Source: DAOVQB01 sp023128935 | GTDB lineage: Bacteria; Eisenbacteria; RBG-16-71-46; CAIMUX01; WJJG01 | DNA: 26,652 bases | Direction: 5' to 3' | Assembly: GCA_030628905.1 (NCBI GenBank) | Contig: DAOVQB010000039.1 | Span: 1 to 26,652, forward strand | Notes under the pieces: generated by a model | The model's input: the letters and a program-made list of their open reading frames with translations, nothing else | Told to the model about the DNA's origin: nothing | The model's database searches: none | Program-made: the position numbers and the translations under genes | Shown: piece after piece, positions 23,602 through 26,652 of the stretch | Layout: each line of letters opens with the position of its first letter | Position numbering within the stretch: the stretch's first letter is position 1

Positions 23602-24993
23602 TTATCTCACCAAGACGACCCGGCCCGTCAGCACCTCGCTCCCGGAGACCAACCGGATGAAGTACACTCCTCCCGGCACTCCTGCACCGCTGTCATCCGT
23701 CCCATCCCATAGGAAGACGGCGGCTGTTGCCGCGGTGACGTCCTCTGTAAGGGTGCGAACCCGCCTCCCCCCACCGTCGAAGACCCGCAAGGAGGCTGAG
23801 GTGCGGGTGGCAGCCGATGGGACACGGCACCGGATGTGCGTCTCTCCCGAAAACGGATTGGGCGCGCCGGCTTCCAGGAACATCCCAGGGGCGACCATCT
23901 CGCCCTCGATCCCCTGCGGATCACACCCGACCGGCCAAGCCCCGATCAGATCGCATTCGGGATTAGGGGGAGAGAAGGGCGCGCACGGGGAATCGATCTG
24001 CAGCGAGAAGTTACCCTCCTCCGGGTCGCAGAAGAGCGGATCCTCGCTGATGTTGCCGTTGATGCCGTATTGATCGGCAATGTGACCCACCCAGTCACCG
24101 CCGGCGTTCCCGAAGACGTCGCAGCACGTGAGGGTCGCACTGCTCGAACTGCTGCAGAGGATCGCCTCTCCGGATGTGCTGAAGGCGAGCACCGCGTTTT
24201 CGAGGAAGACGTGGCCGTTGACCTCACAGGCCACCGCGGCCCCTCCTTCGTACGCTACGTTCTCGTGGAACGTGCAGTTCCTGATCGTCACCTCAGAGTC
24301 TTCCTCACACATCACCGCTCCGCCGCGCTCAGCGTCGTTTCCCCAGAAGGTGCAGCCTTCGACGGTCACGTGGGCACGGTCGGCACACTCGATGGCGGCA
24401 CCGAACCAGGCAGAGTTCCCGATGAAGGTGCACCCGGTGATCGTCGGCTCGGTATCCACCCAGCAGATCACCGCGCCGCCAAACGTCGTCGAATTCGCAA
24501 TGAACGTGCAGTTCGTCAACGTGGGGGTGCCGTAGGAGGCGAAGCAAACCGCCCCACCGATCATGGAGGCCGTACAGTGGGTGAAGAAGCAATCCCGGAT
24601 GGTCGGGCTGGCTCCGCCCCAGCAGCGCACCGCACCCCCCGGCCCCTGGGCTCCCTGGGTGACAGTGACTCCCTCGAGAATGGATCCGGATCCCTCCCCG
24701 AGACTGAAGTCGAATCCGCGCGTCACACCCTGGCAATCGATGATGCACCCGTTCGGATCCCCGGTTTGCGAACGGATGGTGATGGCTTTGCCTTGGTAGT
24801 TGACGTTCCGGTTTTCGGGGCCATAGAAGGTGCCGACAGTCAGCTCGATGGTATCTCCGTCTACGGCTGCAGTCACGGCAGCCTGGATGGTGGGGAAGTC
24901 TCCGGTGCCCTCGGGGTTGACGACGTAGGTGTCCCCCGATGCGGTTGCAACAAGACCGAGGATCGCACTGCTGATCAGGATGGAGCGTCGCAT
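23602..24993 (-). CDS. Secreted right-handed beta-helix protein with FlgD-like C-terminal domain
   Basis: This 463-residue protein starts at ATG 24993, with GGAGG upstream on the minus strand. A signal peptide (SILISSAILGLVATASG) precedes TYVVNPEGTGDFPTIQAAV, the standard opening of parallel beta-helix surface proteins. Repeats of about 22 residues follow (for example TIRDCFFTHC, LTNCTFIANSTTFGGAV, ITGCTFIGNSAWFGAAI, VEGCTFWGNDAERGGAV), rich in Cys and Asn. The last 80 residues resemble a FlgD-Ig or T9SS-type tail: LRVFDGGGRRVRTLTEDV, then GVPGGVYFIRLVSG and GRVVLVR. This tail may serve as an export or anchoring domain, which is inferred. The role is unknown; adhesion or carbohydrate binding are typical guesses. 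A broken paralogue lies just upstream. Confidence 0.87.
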   Translation of the reverse strand: MRRSILISSAILGLVATASGDTYVVNPEGTGDFPTIQAAVTAAVDGDTIELTVGTFYGPENRNVNYQGKAITIRSQTGDPNGCIIDCQGVTRGFDFSLGEGSGSILEGVTVTQGAQGPGGAVRCWGGASPTIRDCFFTHCTASMIGGAVCFASYGTPTLTNCTFIANSTTFGGAVICWVDTEPTITGCTFIGNSAWFGAAIECADRAHVTVEGCTFWGNDAERGGAVMCEEDSEVTIRNCTFHENVAYEGGAAVACEVNGHVFLENAVLAFSTSGEAILCSSSSSATLTCCDVFGNAGGDWVGHIADQYGINGNISEDPLFCDPEEGNFSLQIDSPCAPFSPPNPECDLIGAWPVGCDPQGIEGEMVAPGMFLEAGAPNPFSGETHIRCRVPSAATRTSASLRVFDGGGRRVRTLTEDVTAATAAVFLWDGTDDSGAGVPGGVYFIRLVSGSEVLTGRVVLVR

Positions 24994-25056
24994 GGTTGGC
25001 CTCCATGACTCGTGCTCAGGAAGCATTCGTGGCCCGAGAGTCATAAGCTTACTCAT

Positions 25057-25084
25057 ATCGTAACATCGATTGGTCAAGAGTAAA
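25057..25084 (-). promoter_or_regulatory. Possible promoter for the beta-helix gene
   Basis: On the minus strand TTTACT (25079-25084) and TACGAT (25057-25062) are 16 bases apart in a locally AT-rich stretch, about 65 bases before the start codon. TACGAT fits the -10 pattern better than the -35 box fits its own consensus. Confidence 0.35.
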
Positions 25085-25145
25085 ACGTCTGAATCGCGGC
25101 TTCTCGTTGATACTGCTCCCACGTACGCCCCCTCCTTGCGACTAC

Positions 25146-25770
25146 CTAACGCAAGAGCGCCTTGATCCCTCCCCAGGTTGCCGTCCGTGTCGGAGTTCCC
25201 CCACAGCCAACCTCCTGAGCTCCGATCAGATCGCACTCGGGATTCGGCGGAGAGAAAGGTGCGCAAGGGGAGTCGTCCTGCAGAGTGAAATCTCCGGCAC
25301 CGAGGTCACAGAAAAGCGGATCGGTGGCGATGTTGCCTTGGGTCCCGAGCTGCGGCGCGATGCATCCGATCCAATCACCACCGTCGTTTCCATAGAGGTC
25401 GCAGCAGATCAGGGTGGCGCCGGAGGACTCCAGACAGCATAGGGCCTTACCACTGCTGCTGAAGGCGATGATCGTGTTCTGCAAACTCGGCGCGGCTTCC
25501 CGCACCGTCAGCCCGCCCCCCTGGGAGGCTGCGTTTGCCACCAGTGTGTCGAAAAGACAATCCGTCACGGTCGGGGAGGAATCGAGCTGGATGCCCAGCC
25601 CGCCACCCATCTTGGCCTAGTTCGCAGTGGGACAGCAACCGAGGATAGAGGGGGAGGAGGAGCTGTCACAATAGACGCCTCCGCGGAAACTCCAGCCGGG
25701 CAGATGGCCGCCGCTAATCGTGAGCTCGCGGAGAACGGTCCCGCCTGTTTCGCCGGAATGGAAATAGACT
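25146..25770 (-). pseudogene. Broken right-handed beta-helix paralogue
   Basis: The minus strand encodes a beta-helix continuous in one frame except for an in-frame TAG at 25617-25619. Upstream of the stop the frame reads GVYFHSGETGGTVLRELTIS, RGGVYCDSSSSPSILGCC. Downstream it continues MGGGLGIQLDSSPTVTDCLF to the end. Its 3' part matches the intact neighbour closely (DSPCAPFSPPNPECDLIGA is identical). The 5' half is lost at 25771, where a relic of sugar genes begins. The C-terminus is not FlgD-like but TRTATWGGIKALLR. A shorter frame from ATG 25610 exists but has no signal peptide, so it is unlikely to give a secreted product. Confidence 0.85.
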
Positions 25771-26178
25771 CCGCAGCTGTGGAATGTTCTCCAGGGTGAG
25801 CTTAGCCTCGTGGGCCCGCGACCGCTACTGGTCGAGTACCTGCCGCTCTACACGCCAGAGCAAGCCAGGCGGCACGAAGTGAAACCGGAGATCACCGGTG
25901 GAGTCGCAGGTTGTTATCATTGGTGCTGCGGGCCATGGACGTGTAGCGCTCGATCTCCTGCAGGTGGCGGGGTGCGGGATGGCCGGCTTCATCGATCGGG
26001 GGATGGATCCGGGCAGCGAGATCAATAGGGTGCTGACTTATCCCAGGCCGTAGCGTTGGCGCCGGAGCTATGGTGGGAGCTGGCGCCGTGGTTGTGCGGG
26101 ACATCCCCGAGTGGGTGGTGGCCATGGGCTCTCCGGCACGTGTGACGCGCCAGATCTCGAACAGCGACACAACCTCCT
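25771..26178 (+). pseudogene. Scrambled relic of a pglC-pglD pair
   Basis: Three blocks match the intact pair on the same strand at roughly 95% identity by eye. Positions 25771-25898 match 22522-22649 (PglC core). About 25899-26028 match 22867-22996 (PglD start). About 26029-26178 match 23371-23520 (PglD end). The offset between copies changes by 217 and 374 bases, so two internal deletions occurred. Their junctions carry short shared bases (GG and GGGG). No long frame survives. Many differences are silent, and the few coding ones include Gly to Glu in KPEITG. The source was probably a functional paralogue rather than the copy in this window. Confidence 0.92.
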
Positions 26179-26464
26179 GAACGAGTGCGGTTGGACTTGG
26201 TCGCTTTCCAGACAACCGCCCGAACGGACGCGATCGGGATTGGTTGCCTTCCCCAGAACCTCTTCCAAGGAAGGCGGGAAGGCGGGAAGCTGGGACAGCA
26301 TGGCCGAGAGGCATCCGCAGGCCTCGCCCTCCATGTTGCCTGACCCCCGATGCTACCTCATCCACGATGTTGCCTGGCCCCCGATCAGTCGAGATGACTC
26401 GAGCTCACTGGCGGTCACGCACGATCACTCGAAATCACGCACGATCACTCGAAATCACGCACGA
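26179..26464. other. Non-coding stretch with small repeats
   Basis: I see no supported gene between the relic and the HNH fragment. The stretch holds a G-rich mini-repeat (AAGGCGGG twice near 26270-26290), a 19-base imperfect direct repeat (ATGTTGCCTG, then CCCCCGAT) at 26333-26351 and 26367-26385, and the start of the 20-bp array described separately. Confidence 0.5.
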
Positions 26465-26474
26465 TCATTCAAGA
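26415..26474. repeat. 20-bp tandem repeat, three copies
   Basis: The unit TCACGCACGATCACTCGAAA occurs at 26415-26434 and 26435-26454 without change, and at 26455-26474 with three differences. The last copy spans the stop codon of the HNH gene. There are no spacers, so it is not a CRISPR array. Confidence 0.92.
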
Positions 26475-26652
26475 ACATGCTTGAGCAGCCGCCCGTCTAA
26501 CTTCTTCTCATGCCAGAGCTTATGGCATGTACTGCACAGAACGATAAGGTTTTTCGGGTCGTTCGTACCACCAAGCTCGCGCGGAACGATGTGATGAACC
26601 TCCGAGAAGCGCGTATTCCTGCATCCAGGGGCCTGGCAGCGGTGCCGATCGC
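26465..26652 (-). CDS. HNH endonuclease, C-terminal fragment (5' partial)
   Basis: The minus strand is open from the right edge to TGA at 26465-26467, giving the last 61 residues. They read DRHRCQAPGC, then SEVHHIVPRELGGTNDPKNL and LCSTCHKLWH. This is a typical HNH nuclease: two Cys pairs (C-x4-C and C-x2-C) bind zinc, and the HH, Asn and final His form the beta-beta-alpha metal site that cuts DNA. The start lies beyond the window, so full length and partner domains are unknown. Similar small HNH proteins occur as stand-alone genes, in mobile elements and in defence islands. It is convergent with the relic of sugar genes. Confidence 0.9.
   Translation of the reverse strand, partial: DRHRCQAPGCRNTRFSEVHHIVPRELGGTNDPKNLIVLCSTCHKLWHEKKLDGRLLKHVLE

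Noticed and set aside
23836..25008. A 390-codon plus-strand frame opposite the beta-helix gene
   Set aside because: It lies fully antisense to a gene with a signal peptide, repeats and a recognised tail. Its own product is low-complexity and typical of GC-rich shadow frames.
25892..26365. A 157-codon minus-strand frame over the pgl relic
   Set aside because: It is antisense to decayed plus-strand pieces and has no homology character.
1..26652. tRNA, rRNA, riboswitch or replication origin
   Set aside because: No cloverleaf with a conserved T-arm, no rRNA signature, no known riboswitch core and no DnaA-box cluster was found by reading. A covariance-model scan would be needed to exclude weak cases.

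Overview
The window is GC-rich and carries no ribosomal or tRNA genes that I can see. It looks like a Gram-negative envelope-biogenesis region from an uncultured FCB-type lineage, with Candidatus Eisenbacteria, Krumholzibacteria or Latescibacteria as the best guesses. The evidence is an outer-membrane beta-barrel protein, a lipoprotein with a lipobox, and a secreted right-handed beta-helix protein ending in a FlgD-Ig-like domain of the kind common in those phyla. This placement is inference, since no marker gene is present.

Layout. (1) 1-5408, + strand: a translationally coupled trio of a fused double GT4 glycosyltransferase (5' end outside the window), an MsbA-type ABC exporter and an APH-fold phosphotransferase, probably making and exporting a glycoconjugate. 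(2) 5344-9765, + strand: a small membrane ORF, an ECF sigma factor, a soluble zinc-finger anti-sigma-like protein, and a 948-residue TPR-CHAT protease with an intact His/Cys dyad. (3) 9922-11921, - strand: a lipoprotein and a lone GT4. (4) 12194-18483, + strand: an outer-membrane protein, a SpoIVB-like S55 peptidase with its Ser motif ahead of its His motif, a beta-propeller protein preceded by two tandem-repeat tracts, and a BtuF-like protein without a signal peptide. (5) 18607-23531, + strand: a promoter-led polysaccharide operon of O-antigen ligase, two GT4 enzymes, a PglC-like phosphoglycosyl transferase and a PglD-like acetyltransferase, closed by a terminator. (6) 23602-26652: a beta-helix protein on the - strand, a broken paralogue of it, a scrambled relic of the pglC/pglD pair, 20-bp tandem repeats, and the 3' end of an HNH endonuclease.

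How it works together. Regions 1, 4 and 5 are mainly cell-surface functions. The PglC and PglD homologues suggest that glycans are started on undecaprenyl phosphate with an N-acetylated amino-deoxy sugar, extended by the GT4 enzymes, and polymerised or ligated by the Wzy/WaaL protein. The most interesting module is sigma / zinc-finger protein / TPR-CHAT. Its parts resemble those of the type III-E CRISPR circuit, where a TPR-CHAT protease cleaves an inhibitor that restrains a sigma factor, but no CRISPR component is visible here. The right end looks like a zone of duplication, deletion and decay.
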